Positions 1 through 11,109 are shown, numbered from the stretch's first letter. The stretch is DNA of 64,000 bases from Candidatus Gemmiger stercorigallinarum (GCA_019119495.1 DWWX01000011.1:1-64000); one strand, 5' to 3'. Translations and numbers: made by a program. Notes: a model not told the origin generated them from the letters alone.

Positions 1-599
1 TCCACCACCTTGCCGTGGTCGTGGGCGCCCACCGAAACGCCGCCGCCCATGTGGATGACGATGAGGTTCAGGTCCTCGTAGCGGGTGCCGTGCTCCTTGG
101 CGTAGCGGCGGGCCACCGCCTTCTGGTTCAGCGCGTGGAAGATGCTGCGCCGCGGCAGCTCCGGCATGCCGGAAATGCGGGCCACGTCGGGCAGCTCGTC
201 CACCACCACAGGGTCAACGATGTAGCTGGGTTTGCCGATGGCGTCGCCGATCTCCCGCGCCAGGATGCCGCCCAGGTTGGAGGCATGCTGGCCCTGGACG
301 CCCTTTTTCAGGTCGGCCAGCAGCTCGTCGCTGACGGCGTAGGTGCCGCCGGGGATGGGCTTGAGCAGGCCGCCGCGGCCGACGATGACGTCCAGCGTGT
401 GGACGTCGCAGTTTTTCTCCTTCAAAAAGTCCAGGATGATCTGCTTGCGGAAATCCTTCTGGTCGATGATGGAGGCGTACTTGGCGATCTCCTCGGTGGG
501 ATGGCGCAGCGTTTCCTCAAACAGCAGCGTCTCGTCCTCGAACACGCCGACCTTGGTGGAGGTGGAACCGGGATTGATGATCAGGCTTTTGATAGACAT
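1..599 (-). CDS. buk: Butyrate kinase (partial, C-terminus beyond window)
   Basis: Converts butyryl phosphate and ADP to butyrate and ATP, the last step of the kinase route to butyrate. The N-terminal 199 residues are visible. They begin [20 protein letters not shown], the phosphate-binding motif of the acetate/butyrate kinase (ASKHA) fold, and later include [13 protein letters not shown], typical of butyrate kinases. The ATG at 597-599 follows a purine-rich ribosome site. It lies 37 nt downstream of ptb on the same strand, the usual ptb-buk operon. The stop codon lies left of position 1. Family assignment is firm; the missing C-terminus cannot be judged. Confidence 0.93.
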   Translation of the reverse strand, partial: MSIKSLIINPGSTSTKVGVFEDETLLFEETLRHPTEEIAKYASIIDQKDFRKQIILDFLKEKNCDVHTLDVIVGRGGLLKPIPGGTYAVSDELLADLKKGVQGQHASNLGGILAREIGDAIGKPSYIVDPVVVDELPDVARISGMPELPRRSIFHALNQKAVARRYAKEHGTRYEDLNLIVIHMGGGVSVGAHDHGKVV

Positions 600-636
600 G
601 GGGATCTTCTCCTTTTTCACAGCAGGGCGGGACGCC

Positions 637-1557
637 TTATTTGTTTTTCTTCATGGCCTCGGCCACCACGGCGGCCAGAGCGATGGAGTTGACCTTGGTC
701 TGGAAGGAGTCGGAGCGGCTGGTCAGGATGGCGGGCACCTGGGTGCCGGTCAGGATGCAGCCGTTCTCGCACTGGGCGGTGTGCACCAGCGTCTTGTAGC
801 AGATGTTGCCGGCCTGGATGTCCGGGAACAGCAGGATGTCGGCATGGCCGGCGGCGGGGCGGTCCTGGGCGCCCTTGTGGGCGGCGGCCTCCGGGTCGAT
901 GGCGATGTCCATGGACAGCGGGCCGTCCACAACGCAGCCGGTGATGCGGCCGTCCTCGTTCATCTTGCGCAGTTCGTCGGCGTCCACGGTGCAGGGCATC
1001 TTGGGGTTGACCACCTCAACGGCAGCCAGCGGGGCGACGCGGGGGCAGGGGATGCCGCAGGCGTGGGCCACCTCGACGGTGTTGTTGATGATGTTGACCT
1101 TGTCCTCCAGCGTGGGGTAGGTGACAAAGGCCACGTCGGTCAAGAACAGCAGCTGCTCGATGCCCTTGACCTGGAACACCGCCACGTGGGACAGCATCTT
1201 GCCGGTGCGCAGGCCCACTTCCTTGTCCAGGATGCTCTTGAGGAAGGTCTTGGTGTCGATCAGGCCCTTCATGTACATATCGGCCTCGCCGTCGTGGGCC
1301 AGCTTGACGGCTTTCAGCGAAGCCTGGACGTTGTCCGGCTCGTCGATGATGCGCCAGCCGGTCAGGTCGATGTTCAGCCCGGCGGCCAGCTCGCGGATCT
1401 TGGCCTCGTCGCCCACCAGGATGGCGTCGGCAATGCCCTGGCTGCGGGCGGCGGCCACAGCCTCCAGCACGGCGTCGTCAGCCGCGGCGGCCACGGCCAC
1501 GACCTTTTTGTCACATTCCTTCACGCGGGAGATCAGATCCTCAAAACTTGCGCTCAT
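637..1557 (-). CDS. ptb: Phosphate butyryltransferase
   Basis: Transfers the butyryl group from CoA to phosphate, supplying butyryl phosphate to the downstream butyrate kinase. About 306 residues, usual for the phosphate acetyl/butyryltransferase family. The N-terminal half has the [16 protein letters not shown]-type region; the C-terminal half has [20 protein letters not shown] and [19 protein letters not shown], characteristic of Ptb. Two in-frame ATGs lie 6 nt apart (1563 and 1557). The second is chosen because the GAGAGGTG ribosome site then sits about 7 nt away rather than 1 nt. First gene of the ptb-buk operon, transcribed away from infC, with a promoter candidate at 1673-1701. Confidence 0.93.
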   Translation of the reverse strand: MSASFEDLISRVKECDKKVVAVAAAADDAVLEAVAAARSQGIADAILVGDEAKIRELAAGLNIDLTGWRIIDEPDNVQASLKAVKLAHDGEADMYMKGLIDTKTFLKSILDKEVGLRTGKMLSHVAVFQVKGIEQLLFLTDVAFVTYPTLEDKVNIINNTVEVAHACGIPCPRVAPLAAVEVVNPKMPCTVDADELRKMNEDGRITGCVVDGPLSMDIAIDPEAAAHKGAQDRPAAGHADILLFPDIQAGNICYKTLVHTAQCENGCILTGTQVPAILTSRSDSFQTKVNSIALAAVVAEAMKKNK

Positions 1558-1672
1558 GTTCATGCACCTCTCAGTTGTTACCTTTTCAGCAGCAGGGCCG
1601 CGGCCGGGAAGGGCGCAGCCGGAAAACGGCGCCTGCGCCCCGGCAGGGACGCAGCAGCGCTATTCTGTTAAT

Positions 1673-1701
1673 AAAATAACACTTGTGCCGGAAAGGGTCA
1701 A
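1673..1701 (-). promoter_or_regulatory. Promoter of ptb-buk
   Basis: On the minus strand a -35 box TTGACC (1696-1701) and a -10 box TATTTT (1673-1678) are 17 nt apart, about 110 nt upstream of ptb. The -10 is weak, so this is a plausible rather than certain sigma-A promoter. Confidence 0.5.
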
Positions 1702-1732
1702 GGGGCGCGGCGCGGCAAACGGCCCAAAACAC

Positions 1733-1775
1733 GCCAAAAAATCTTGATTTGCATGCCAAAAAATCTTGATTTGCA
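1733..1775. repeat. Two tandem copies of a 21-bp sequence between divergent promoters
   Basis: A 21-bp sequence beginning GCCAAAAAATCTTGATTTGC occurs at 1733-1753 and again at 1755-1775, separated by one base. The period is 22 bp, roughly two helical turns. It lies between the ptb promoter and the infC promoter, ending 4 nt before the infC -35 box, so it may be an operator or activator site. No protein can be named from the sequence. Confidence 0.85.
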
Positions 1776-1779
1776 CCCC

Positions 1780-1808
1780 TTGACACCGCCGGGCGGCGGG
1801 GGTATAAT
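1780..1808 (+). promoter_or_regulatory. Consensus sigma-A promoter of infC-rpmI-rplT
   Basis: A perfect TTGACA (1780-1785) and perfect TATAAT (1803-1808) with 17-nt spacing. Transcription should start near 1815, giving a leader of about 200 nt before infC. Confidence 0.9.
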
Positions 1809-1814
1809 ACTTGC

Positions 1815-2008
1815 TGTAAAAAAAGCAGCGACCGGCATCTGCCGTCGGCTCACCTTGCGGGCGCAAAGCCCCGGGTCATACAGCATCCATCGTCCGCCTG
1901 GGGCCGCAGGGCCGTTTTGCGGGGCGATGCGGCTTTATGGTTTGAGTTTGGCGGCTGCCTGTTCCGGGCAGCCGCTTTTTCGTATCCCATCAAAAACCAT
2001 ATTTGTTT
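1815..2008 (+). promoter_or_regulatory. infC operon leader, probable L20-type attenuator
   Basis: The untranslated stretch between the infC promoter and its ribosome site is GC-rich and ends in an intrinsic terminator (1951-1980). In Firmicutes the infC-rpmI-rplT operon is known to be controlled by L20 binding to such a leader and stabilising the terminator. Position and gene order match. The conserved L20-binding fold was not verified, so the class is inferred. Confidence 0.55.
1951..1980 (+). terminator. Attenuator hairpin upstream of infC
   Basis: A 9-bp perfect stem, GCGGCTGCC (1951-1959) with GGCAGCCGC (1967-1975), a 7-nt loop and a run of T at 1976-1980. Because infC starts about 45 nt later and no other promoter is evident, it must act as a conditional terminator. 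Confidence 0.85.
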
Positions 2009-2022
2009 GGAGGTGTATCCCA

Positions 2023-2553
2023 ATCGCCAGCAACAGCAATTCCAAGGAACTGGAGATCAATGAGCGCATCCGCGACAAGGAAGTCCGCCTGATCGGCGCC
2101 GACGGCCAGCAGATGGGCGTGATGAGCCCCCGTGACGCGCTGCGCATTGCGCAGAACCAGGACCTGGACCTGGTCAAGGTGGCCCCGCAGGCCAAGCCGC
2201 CGGTGTGCAAGATCCTGGACTACGGCAAGTACCGGTTCGAGATGCAGAAAAAGGAAAAGGAAGCCCGCAAGAACCAGAAGGTCGTCGAGCTGAAAGAGAT
2301 CCGCCTGTCTCTCAACATCGATACCAACGACTTCAACACCAAAGTGAACCAGGCTGCCAAGTTTTTGCAGCAGGGCCACAAGGTCAAGGTCTCCATCCGG
2401 TTCCGCGGCCGCGAGATGGCGCACACCAATCTGGGCATTGACGTGCACAAGCGTTTTGCCGAGGCACTGGCCGGCCAGGCTGTGGTTGACAAGCAGCCCA
2501 AGCTGGAAGGGCGCAGCATGCTGATGTTCCTTTCGCCCAGCCCGAACAAATAA
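2023..2553 (+). CDS. infC: Translation initiation factor IF-3 (probable ATC start)
   Basis: Binds the 30S subunit and monitors start-codon choice. About 176 residues, the normal IF-3 length: N-domain with NERIRDKEVRLIGADGQQMG, lysine-rich linker, C-domain with EIRLSLNIDTNDFNTK and GHKVKVSIRFRGREMAH. No ATG, GTG or TTG lies at the expected start. The ribosome site GGAGGT (2009-2014) is followed 8 nt later by ATC (2023-2025), giving (M)ASNSNSKELEINERIR. Rare AUU/AUC/AUA starts are known for infC elsewhere and let IF-3 repress itself. An in-frame ATG exists at 1744 but lies upstream of the promoter and is excluded. Confidence 0.93.
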   Translation: MASNSNSKELEINERIRDKEVRLIGADGQQMGVMSPRDALRIAQNQDLDLVKVAPQAKPPVCKILDYGKYRFEMQKKEKEARKNQKVVELKEIRLSLNIDTNDFNTKVNQAAKFLQQGHKVKVSIRFRGREMAHTNLGIDVHKRFAEALAGQAVVDKQPKLEGRSMLMFLSPSPNK

Positions 2554-2672
2554 CCCCAACCATCGGAAGCCGGCTTTCGCCCCATGGCGTGCGGCCTGCC
2601 CCGGCAGGCCGCATCTGCCTGCGCCCCCGGCGCAAAGCGGACGCTCCCAAAACCCCTTAGGAGGAAACGAAA

Positions 2673-2879
2673 ATGGCTAAAATGAAGCTCAAGACCCTTT
2701 CCGGCGCCAAGAAGCGTTTTAAGATGACTGCCAGCGGCAAGATCAAGCGCAATGCGTCCAAGCGCCGCCATATCCTGACCAAAAAGACCACCAAGCTCAC
2801 CCGCGGCCTGCGCATGAACCACTACGTGGACAAGTCCAACGAGGCCACCGTCCGCAAGATGATGCCCTACGGCGGCTGA
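2673..2879 (+). CDS. rpmI: 50S ribosomal protein L35
   Basis: Small basic 50S protein of 68 residues beginning MAKMKLKTLSGAKKRFKMTA, the L35 signature, followed by a KIKRNASKRRHILTKK stretch. The ribosome site AGGAGG precedes the ATG. It lies between infC and rplT in the standard order and should share the attenuated transcript. Confidence 0.98.
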   Translation: MAKMKLKTLSGAKKRFKMTASGKIKRNASKRRHILTKKTTKLTRGLRMNHYVDKSNEATVRKMMPYGG

Positions 2880-2934
2880 GCCGGACGGCAGAAAACCGGC
2901 AACTGAGTTTGAGTTACAAAGGAGATAAAATACC

Positions 2935-3291
2935 ATGGCACGTATCAAAGGCGCTACCATGACGCACAAGCGTCGCACCAAGACCCTGAAGCTGGCCAAA
3001 GGCTACTACGGCAGCAAGAGCAAGCATTTCCGCATGGCCAAGCAGGCCGTGATGAAGAGCGGCAACTACGCTTACGTCGGCCGCAAGCTGAAAAAGCGTC
3101 AGTTCCGCAGCCTGTGGATCACCCGCATCAACAATGCGGTCCGTCCCCAGGGCATGAACTACTCCACCTTCATGAACGCCCTGAAGAAATCCGGCATCGA
3201 GCTGAACCGCAAGATGCTCAGCGAGATGGCCATCCACGATCCCCAGAGCTTCAACGCCCTGGTCGAGACCGCCAAGAAGGCCCTGGCCTGA
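2935..3291 (+). CDS. rplT: 50S ribosomal protein L20
   Basis: Binds 23S rRNA early in 50S assembly and, in Firmicutes, represses its own operon through the infC leader. It has 118 residues, the family norm. The basic N-terminal tail ([20 protein letters not shown]) and the [20 protein letters not shown] segment are typical. Last gene of the operon, followed by the terminator at 3309-3337. Confidence 0.98.
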   Translation: MARIKGATMTHKRRTKTLKLAKGYYGSKSKHFRMAKQAVMKSGNYAYVGRKLKKRQFRSLWITRINNAVRPQGMNYSTFMNALKKSGIELNRKMLSEMAIHDPQSFNALVETAKKALA

Positions 3292-3308
3292 CACAGCACA
3301 CCAAAGCA

Positions 3309-3337
3309 GACGCACGCGCACGCGTGCGTCGCTTTTG
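3309..3337 (+). terminator. Terminator of the infC operon
   Basis: A near-perfect palindrome at 3309-3330 (GACGCACGCG / CGCGTGCGTC) followed by GCTTTTGT, starting 17 nt after the rplT stop. Confidence 0.8.
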
Positions 3338-3398
3338 TATTATAGGGCAGGGGCACGCCCCGGCCCGCAGATCCTCTCGACCGGAAAGGCAGGCAACC

Positions 3399-4175
3399 AT
3401 GCTGCAACCCATCACCAGCCGCGACAACGACAAGATCAAGCAGGCCTGCCGCCTGCGGGACAGCGAGGCTGCCCGCGCCGCGGCGGGGCTGTTCTTTGCC
3501 GAGGGCCCCAAGCTCTGCCTGGAGGCCGCCAAGTCCTGCCGGTGCGCGGCGCTGTACGCCACCCGCCGCGCGCTGGAGCACACCCCCGCGCTGGCGGCGC
3601 TGGATGCGGTGACGGTGCCCGTGGCCGACCCGGTGGCGGACAAGCTGTCCTCCACCAAAAGCAGCCAGGGGGTCTTTGGGCTGTTTGCGCTGCCCGCGCC
3701 CGACCCGGCGGCGCTGGACGCCGCCCGGCGCATCCTGGCGCTGGAGCGGGTGCAGGACCCCGGCAACGTGGGCACCCTGATCCGCAGCGCGGCGGCCTTC
3801 GGGTTTGACGCGGTGCTGCTGGGGCCGGGCTGCGCCGCGCCCTACGCGCCGCGCACGCTGCGGGCCTCGATGGGCGCGGCGGTGCGCATGCCGGTGTTTG
3901 AGACCGGCGACCTGCCCGCGGCGCTGCGGGCGCTGGGGGACCGCGGCGTGACCTGCCTGGCCGCCGCGCTGCAAAACGCCGCGGCGCTGGACACCGTTGG
4001 CCGGGAGTTTGCCGGCGGGCTGTGCGTGGTCATCGGCAGCGAGGGCCAGGGCCTGACCGACGCCGCCGTCGCCGCCTGCGGCCGCGCGGTGCGCATCCCC
4101 ATGACCGACCGGGCCGAGAGCCTGAACGCCGCGGTGGCCGGCAGCGTGCTGCTGTGGCATTTCCGCGGGGTGTAA
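3399..4175 (+). CDS. TrmH/SpoU-family RNA 2'-O-methyltransferase
   Basis: SAM-dependent methylation of a ribose in rRNA or tRNA. About 258 residues: an N-terminal substrate-binding domain (LFFAEGPKLCLEA) and a SPOUT domain with the three family motifs, QDPGNVGTLIRSAAAFG, IGSEGQGLT and IPMTDRAESLNAAVAGSVLLW. The ATG at 3399 follows GGAAAGG. This family is often found after rplT in Clostridia. The exact target nucleotide cannot be told from sequence. Confidence 0.88.
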   Translation: MLQPITSRDNDKIKQACRLRDSEAARAAAGLFFAEGPKLCLEAAKSCRCAALYATRRALEHTPALAALDAVTVPVADPVADKLSSTKSSQGVFGLFALPAPDPAALDAARRILALERVQDPGNVGTLIRSAAAFGFDAVLLGPGCAAPYAPRTLRASMGAAVRMPVFETGDLPAALRALGDRGVTCLAAALQNAAALDTVGREFAGGLCVVIGSEGQGLTDAAVAACGRAVRIPMTDRAESLNAAVAGSVLLWHFRGV

Positions 4176-4341
4176 AGCTGCCCGCGCCGGCAGGGAGGCG
4201 GAGAAGCCCCGCGGCGGGGCCTGCCGCCCTGCTTATTATATGGTAAGGGCGGGCGGTTTTGCCCGCCGCCGCGAACCGCCCCGGCGGCCGCGCGGTTTGG
4301 CACCCTGTCTTTTTCCCGACACGCCAAGGAGGTCGCCTTCC

Positions 4342-5448
4342 ATGAACGATGTCTATAACTGGATGTGGATGGCCGAGGTGCTGGGCTGCGGCAGCCCCTA
4401 CTCCGGCGAGGCGCTGGCCTGGGCCGGCGGCGACGCAGGCAGTTTCTGCCGGCGCATCCTGGCCGGCGAGCGGCCGCACTTTTTGACCCGCGGCGCGCGG
4501 GAGCGGGCGGCCGCCCTGGCCCCGGATGACCTGGCGCCCCGCCTGGCGGACTGCCGGCGCCTGGGCGCCGCGGTGCTGACCCCGGACGACCCGGACTACC
4601 CCGAACGCTTCCGGGACCTGCCCGACCTGCCGCTGGTCTTGTACGTTACCGGCAGCACCGCCTGCCTGAACGGCGGGCGGTATGTGGCCATGGTGGGCAC
4701 CCGCCGCCCCACGCCCTACGGCCGGCGTGCCTGCCGCGAGCTTTCGCTTTCGCTGGCGGAGCAGGGGACGGTGATCGTCAGCGGCATGGCCGACGGGCTG
4801 GACGGCGTGGCCCAGGCCGCCGCCGTGGAGGCCGGCGCGCCCACCGTGGCGTTTCTGGGCACCGGCATCGACAAGACCTATCCCGCCGCCAACGCCGGCC
4901 TGCGGGCCGAGATCGAGCGCACCGGCGGCGCCGTTGTCAGCGAATATCCGCCCGGCTTTGCGGGCAAGATGCAGGGGACCTTCCTGGCCCGCAACCGGCT
5001 GATCGCCGCGCTGGGCGAGGTGCTGTGCGTGGCCGAGGCCAGCTTGCGCAGCGGCACCATGAACACCGTCGGCCACGCCGAGCGGTACGGCCGCCCGGTG
5101 ATGGCGGTGCCGGGCAGCATTTTCAGCCGTGCCAGCGCCGGCACCAACGCCCTTTTGCAGGCCGGCCGCGCCGCCGTTTTGTGCACCGCCGACGACGTAC
5201 GCCGGACATTGGGGCTTGCGCCGGAGGAAAATCTGTGGCAAAATGACCCAGAGGAGACTGCCGACCCCGGCCTGTCCGCCGGGGCAAAGCAGGTCCTGGC
5301 CGTGCTGGGCCCCGACCCCATGTACCTGCAGGACATCTGCCGCGCCAGCGGCCTGCCCGCCAGCCAGGTGCTGGCCGCCTACACCGAGCTGGAGCTGGCC
5401 GGCATGGCCGTGCCCGGCCCCGGCCGCAGCCTGGCGGCGGCCCGCTGA
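4342..5448 (+). CDS. dprA: DNA-processing protein DprA
   Basis: Loads RecA on incoming single-stranded DNA during natural transformation. About 368 residues: an N-terminal SAM-like region, a Rossmann-type core with AMVGTRRPTPYGRRACRELS and VSGMADGLDGVAQAAAVEAG, the LGTGIDKTYPAAN motif and SLRSGTMNTVGHAERYGRPV, and a C-terminal winged-helix region from about residue 305. The ATG at 4342 lies 8 nt after AAGGAGGT. It sits upstream of topA, the usual dprA-topA order of Firmicutes. Confidence 0.95.
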   Translation: MNDVYNWMWMAEVLGCGSPYSGEALAWAGGDAGSFCRRILAGERPHFLTRGARERAAALAPDDLAPRLADCRRLGAAVLTPDDPDYPERFRDLPDLPLVLYVTGSTACLNGGRYVAMVGTRRPTPYGRRACRELSLSLAEQGTVIVSGMADGLDGVAQAAAVEAGAPTVAFLGTGIDKTYPAANAGLRAEIERTGGAVVSEYPPGFAGKMQGTFLARNRLIAALGEVLCVAEASLRSGTMNTVGHAERYGRPVMAVPGSIFSRASAGTNALLQAGRAAVLCTADDVRRTLGLAPEENLWQNDPEETADPGLSAGAKQVLAVLGPDPMYLQDICRASGLPASQVLAAYTELELAGMAVPGPGRSLAAAR

Positions 5449-5535
5449 GGCGCTTTTCCGGGAAAGTCTCCCTTTCCTGCAACACCGAGTTTTGCCCCGC
5501 ATGCAAGGGGCGTCACAAACAGGAGTAACTGCAAC

Positions 5536-7614
<2,079 letters not shown>

Positions 7615-7685
7615 GGGCCGCCGGGCCCCGCAAACGCGCCGCCCCGCCGCCCCAAACCCACAAGACCCATCCGAAAGGACCCGCC

Positions 7686-8981
7686 ATGCAAATTACCGTC
7701 ATCGGCGCCGGGCTGGCCGGCTGCGAAGCCGCGCTCTGGCTGGCAGGCCGCGGCGTCGCCGTCGACCTGTACGAGCAAAAGCCCGCCCGGTTTTCCCCCG
7801 CCCACAAAAGCGCCGGCTTTGCCGAGCTGGTCTGTTCCAACTCGCTGAAAGCCGAGCGCCCCGACTCTGCCTCCGGCCTGCTCAAGCTGGAAATGCGCGC
7901 CCTGGGCTCCCGCCTGCTGGACGCCGCCGAGTGTGCCCGCGTGGCCGCCGGCGGCGCGCTGGCCGTGGACCGGGACAAGTTCTCGGCCGCCGTCACCGCG
8001 CTGGTGGAGGCCGAGCCAAACATCACCGTCCACCGGCAGGAGGTCGCCGCCATCGACGAGAGCCGGCCTGTGCTGGTGGCCTCCGGCCCGCTGACCGACG
8101 GCGCGCTGGGCGAGGCGGTGGCCGCCCTGACCGGCAGCCACCGGCTGAGCTTTTACGACGCGGTGGCGCCCATCGTCGCCGCCGACAGCCTGGACATGGA
8201 CAAGGTCTTTGCCGCCTCCCGCTACGGCCGCGGCGAGGCCGACTACCTCAACTGCCCCTTTAATAAAGAGGAGTACGAGGCGTTCTACGCGGCGCTCATC
8301 GCCGCCGAGCGCGCGCCGCGGCACGACTTTGACACGCCGCTGACCGTTTACGAGGGCTGCATGCCCATCGAGGTGATGGCCGCCCGCGGCGCGGACACCA
8401 TCCGCTACGGCCCCCTGCGCCCGGTGGGCCTGCGGGACCCCCGCACCGGCCACCGCCCCTGGGCCAACGTCCAGCTGCGGGCCGAGAACACCGGCCGCAC
8501 GCTGTACAACCTGGTGGGCTTCCAGACCAACCTGAAATGGGGCGAGCAGAAGCGGGTGTTCTCGATGATCCCCGGCCTGGAGCACGCCGAGTTCGTGCGC
8601 TACGGCGTCATGCACCGCAACACCTTTTTGGACAGCCCGGCGGTGCTGACCGACGCGCTCTGCCTGAAAGAGCACCCCAACGTGTTTTTTGCCGGGCAGA
8701 TCACCGGTTTTGAGGGGTACATGGAAAGCGCGGCCTGCGGCCTGCTGGCCGCCCGCAGCATCTGGGCCCGGCTGACCGGCCGGGACTGGACGCCGCCGCC
8801 CCAAACCACCATGTGCGGCGCGCTGCTTGGCTACATCACCACACCCAACAAGGATTTCCAGCCCATGGGGGCGAACATGGGCATCCTGCCCGCCCGCCCC
8901 GACATCCGGGACAAGCGTGCCCGCTACGCCGCTTTGTCCGAGACCGCGCAGGCGGAGATGAGGAAGTGGGCGGAGGGCTGA
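7686..8981 (+). CDS. trmFO: Methylenetetrahydrofolate-tRNA-(uracil54-C5)-methyltransferase
   Basis: Flavin- and folate-dependent enzyme that makes ribothymidine-54 in the tRNA T-loop. About 431 residues, the family length. It starts MQITVIGAGLAGCEAALWLA with a GxGxxG dinucleotide fold, and contains FAELVCSNSLKAERPDSASG, YEGCMPIEVMAARG and FAGQITGFEGYMESAACGL, all diagnostic. Start 7686 follows GAAAGGA. Last gene of the dprA-topA-trmFO group; a repeat-bearing gap follows. Confidence 0.96.
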   Translation: MQITVIGAGLAGCEAALWLAGRGVAVDLYEQKPARFSPAHKSAGFAELVCSNSLKAERPDSASGLLKLEMRALGSRLLDAAECARVAAGGALAVDRDKFSAAVTALVEAEPNITVHRQEVAAIDESRPVLVASGPLTDGALGEAVAALTGSHRLSFYDAVAPIVAADSLDMDKVFAASRYGRGEADYLNCPFNKEEYEAFYAALIAAERAPRHDFDTPLTVYEGCMPIEVMAARGADTIRYGPLRPVGLRDPRTGHRPWANVQLRAENTGRTLYNLVGFQTNLKWGEQKRVFSMIPGLEHAEFVRYGVMHRNTFLDSPAVLTDALCLKEHPNVFFAGQITGFEGYMESAACGLLAARSIWARLTGRDWTPPPQTTMCGALLGYITTPNKDFQPMGANMGILPARPDIRDKRARYAALSETAQAEMRKWAEG

Positions 8982-9386
8982 ATCAGGGCGTATCCGAAGC
9001 TGCAAAAAGCGCCGGAAGATCCGCTGAATGCGGGGCGGTGCAGGCATCGTCCGCCGCGGACACGGCGGCGTACAGCCGCCCGCGGGGTTAAATGCCCGGC
9101 AAAGTGCCGCACCCCTCCGCCGCCTGCGGCGGCACCTCCCCTTGCAGGGGCGGCTTCCGGGCCGGCAGCCGCCGCAGAGGCTCCCCTGGAAGGGGAGCTG
9201 TCACCGAAGGGGACTGAGGGGTGCATTGCCGCCGAAATCATGCCGATACCCCCACGGCTTGCCGTTAATGCTGCCGCCCCGTTTTCGGGCGCGCGGCAGC
9301 GTGCGGACCGCCCAAATTCCTTATTACTAAATTACGAAAAGTCCTGTCCGATTTTCTTTGATTGAAGCTGAAAGCGAGGCAACACC
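8982..9386. other. 405-bp intergenic region with a repeat element
   Basis: No gene is visible. It holds the palindromic repeat at 9109-9224, two short GC-rich hairpins around 9030-9090 and an AT-rich stretch (9315-9370) just before plsX, where the plsX promoter should lie although no clean boxes stand out. Confidence 0.7.
9109..9224. repeat. GCACCCCTC-ended palindromic intergenic repeat, copy 1
   Basis: A 116-bp unit with perfect 9-bp terminal inverted repeats GCACCCCTC (9109-9117) and GAGGGGTGC (9216-9224). Inside are a CCTCCCCTTGCAGGGG hairpin and a GGCTCCCCTGGAAGGGGAGC hairpin. A second copy with the same ends and inner hairpins is at 14931-15054. No coding capacity. It resembles a MITE or REP-type element. 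Confidence 0.85.
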
Positions 9387-10418
9387 ATGAAGATTCTTGT
9401 AGACGCCATGGGCGGCGACAATGCGCCGCTGTGTGTTTTGCAGGGCGCGGCCGACGCGCTGCGTGAATTTGGCGACGGCATGCAGCTGGTGCTGCTGGGC
9501 CGGAAAGAAGTGATCGAGCAGACCGCCAAGGACAACGGCATCCCGTTGGACGGCATGGAGCTTGTGGACTGCCGCCAGGTGGTCACCATGCACGACGACC
9601 CGGTCAAGGCCGCCCGCAAAATGACCGACTCCAGCCTGGTGCGCGGCCTGACCATGCTCAAAAACGGCGAGGGCGACGCTTTTGTCAGCGCCGGCTCCAC
9701 CGGCGCGATGCACGTGGCCGCCAGCCTGATCATCCGCACCGTCAAGGGGGTCAAGCGCCCGGCGCTGGCCACCCCCATGCCCGGCTTCAAGCAGAATTAC
9801 CTGCTTTTGGACTGCGGCGCCAACGTGGAGTGCCGCGCCACCACCCTGAACGCCTTTGCGGTCATGGGCAGCGTCTATGCCGAAAAGGTCATGGGCCGCC
9901 ACAGCCCCAGCGTCGCGCTGGTCAACAACGGCGCCGAGGACACCAAGGGCACCCCCATCTACCGCGAGGCCCACGGCCTGATGCGGGCAAACCCCGTCAT
10001 CCGTTTTGCCGGCAACATCGAGCCCCGCGACGTGCCCAACGGCGAAGTGGACGTGGTGGTCTGCGACGGCTTTGTGGGCAACGTCATCCTCAAGCTGACC
10101 GAGGGCGTGGCCAAGAGCCTGCTGGGCATGCTCAAGGACGTGTTTATGCAAAGCGTCGTCACCAAGCTGTGCTACCTGGGCGTCAAGGGCGGCCTGCGCA
10201 CCATCAAGCACAAGATGGATTCAGAGGAAGTGGGCGGCGCGCCGCTGCTGGGCACCGCCAGGCCGGTCATCAAGGCCCACGGCTCCAGCAAGGCCAAGGG
10301 CATCAAGAACGCCATCCGGCAGGCGCGCCTCTGCGTGGAGGGCGACCTGTGCGGCACCATGGAGGCCGCGCTGGCAGAATTGCAGACAGACGAAACCAGG
10401 GCAGAAAAGAGCGAGTGA
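9387..10418 (+). CDS. plsX: Phosphate acyltransferase PlsX
   Basis: Makes acyl phosphate from acyl-ACP for phospholipid synthesis. It has 343 residues. Hallmarks: MKILVDAMGGDNAP at the N-terminus, SAGSTGAMHVAA, and KGTPIYREAHGLM and CDGFVGNVILKLTEG in the C-terminal half. Followed one base later by rnc. In many Firmicutes acpP lies between plsX and rnc; it is absent here. Confidence 0.97.
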   Translation: MKILVDAMGGDNAPLCVLQGAADALREFGDGMQLVLLGRKEVIEQTAKDNGIPLDGMELVDCRQVVTMHDDPVKAARKMTDSSLVRGLTMLKNGEGDAFVSAGSTGAMHVAASLIIRTVKGVKRPALATPMPGFKQNYLLLDCGANVECRATTLNAFAVMGSVYAEKVMGRHSPSVALVNNGAEDTKGTPIYREAHGLMRANPVIRFAGNIEPRDVPNGEVDVVVCDGFVGNVILKLTEGVAKSLLGMLKDVFMQSVVTKLCYLGVKGGLRTIKHKMDSEEVGGAPLLGTARPVIKAHGSSKAKGIKNAIRQARLCVEGDLCGTMEAALAELQTDETRAEKSE

Positions 10419-10419
10419 C

Positions 10420-11109
10420 ATGAAATTCCGCAACCCCGCCCAGCTGGAAGAAAAGCTGGGCTACCGGTTCAAAGACCGGACGCTTTTGGAGACCGCGCTG
10501 ACCCATACCAGCTTTGCCAACGAGAGCCGCACCCCCGTGCAGCACAACGAGCGGCTGGAGTTTTTGGGCGACAGCGTGCTGTCGGTGGTGGCGGCGGACT
10601 ACCTGTTCCGCCATTCCACCCGGCCGGAAGGCGAGCTGACCCGCATGCGCGCCAGCCTTGTCAGCGAGGACGCGCTGTTCCAGTTTGCCCAGGAGATCGA
10701 GCTGGGCAGCTTTCTGCGGCTGGGCCGCGGCGAGGAGCTGGGCGGCGGCCGCACCCGCCCCAGCGTGGTGTCCGACGCCTTCGAGGCGCTGATCGCCGCG
10801 CTGTACCTGGATGGCGGGCTGGAAAACGCCCGCCGCTTTATCCTGCCCTTTTTGACCGAGGGCAAGACCGCCGAGGAGGACTACAAGACCCGCCTGCAGG
10901 AGGTCATCCAGCAGAACCCGGAGGAAAAGCTGCACTACGAGGTGGAGAGCGAGTCCGGCCCCGACCACGACAAGCGGTTCGGGGTGGCGGTGTACCTGAA
11001 CTCCAACTGCATTGCCCGCGGCGAGGGCCGCAGCAAAAAATCCGCCGAACAGCACGCCGCCCGCGAGGCCCTGCGCCTGATGGGGCTGATCGACAAAGGC
11101 GAAACGTAA
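10420..11109 (+). CDS. rnc: Ribonuclease III
   Basis: Cleaves double-stranded RNA in rRNA processing and mRNA decay. It has 229 residues. The RNase III signature NERLEFLGDSVLSV is at about 43-56, with the second metal-binding motif SDAFEALIAALYLDGG. A C-terminal double-stranded-RNA-binding domain ends GRSKKSAEQHAAREALRLM. Its ATG is one base after the plsX stop, implying translational coupling. Confidence 0.97.
   Translation: MKFRNPAQLEEKLGYRFKDRTLLETALTHTSFANESRTPVQHNERLEFLGDSVLSVVAADYLFRHSTRPEGELTRMRASLVSEDALFQFAQEIELGSFLRLGRGEELGGGRTRPSVVSDAFEALIAALYLDGGLENARRFILPFLTEGKTAEEDYKTRLQEVIQQNPEEKLHYEVESESGPDHDKRFGVAVYLNSNCIARGEGRSKKSAEQHAAREALRLMGLIDKGET

Noticed and set aside
1744-2022. N-terminal extension of infC from the ATG at 1744
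   Set aside because: The promoter (1780-1808) and terminator (1951-1980) lie inside it, and IF-3 homology begins only after 2023.
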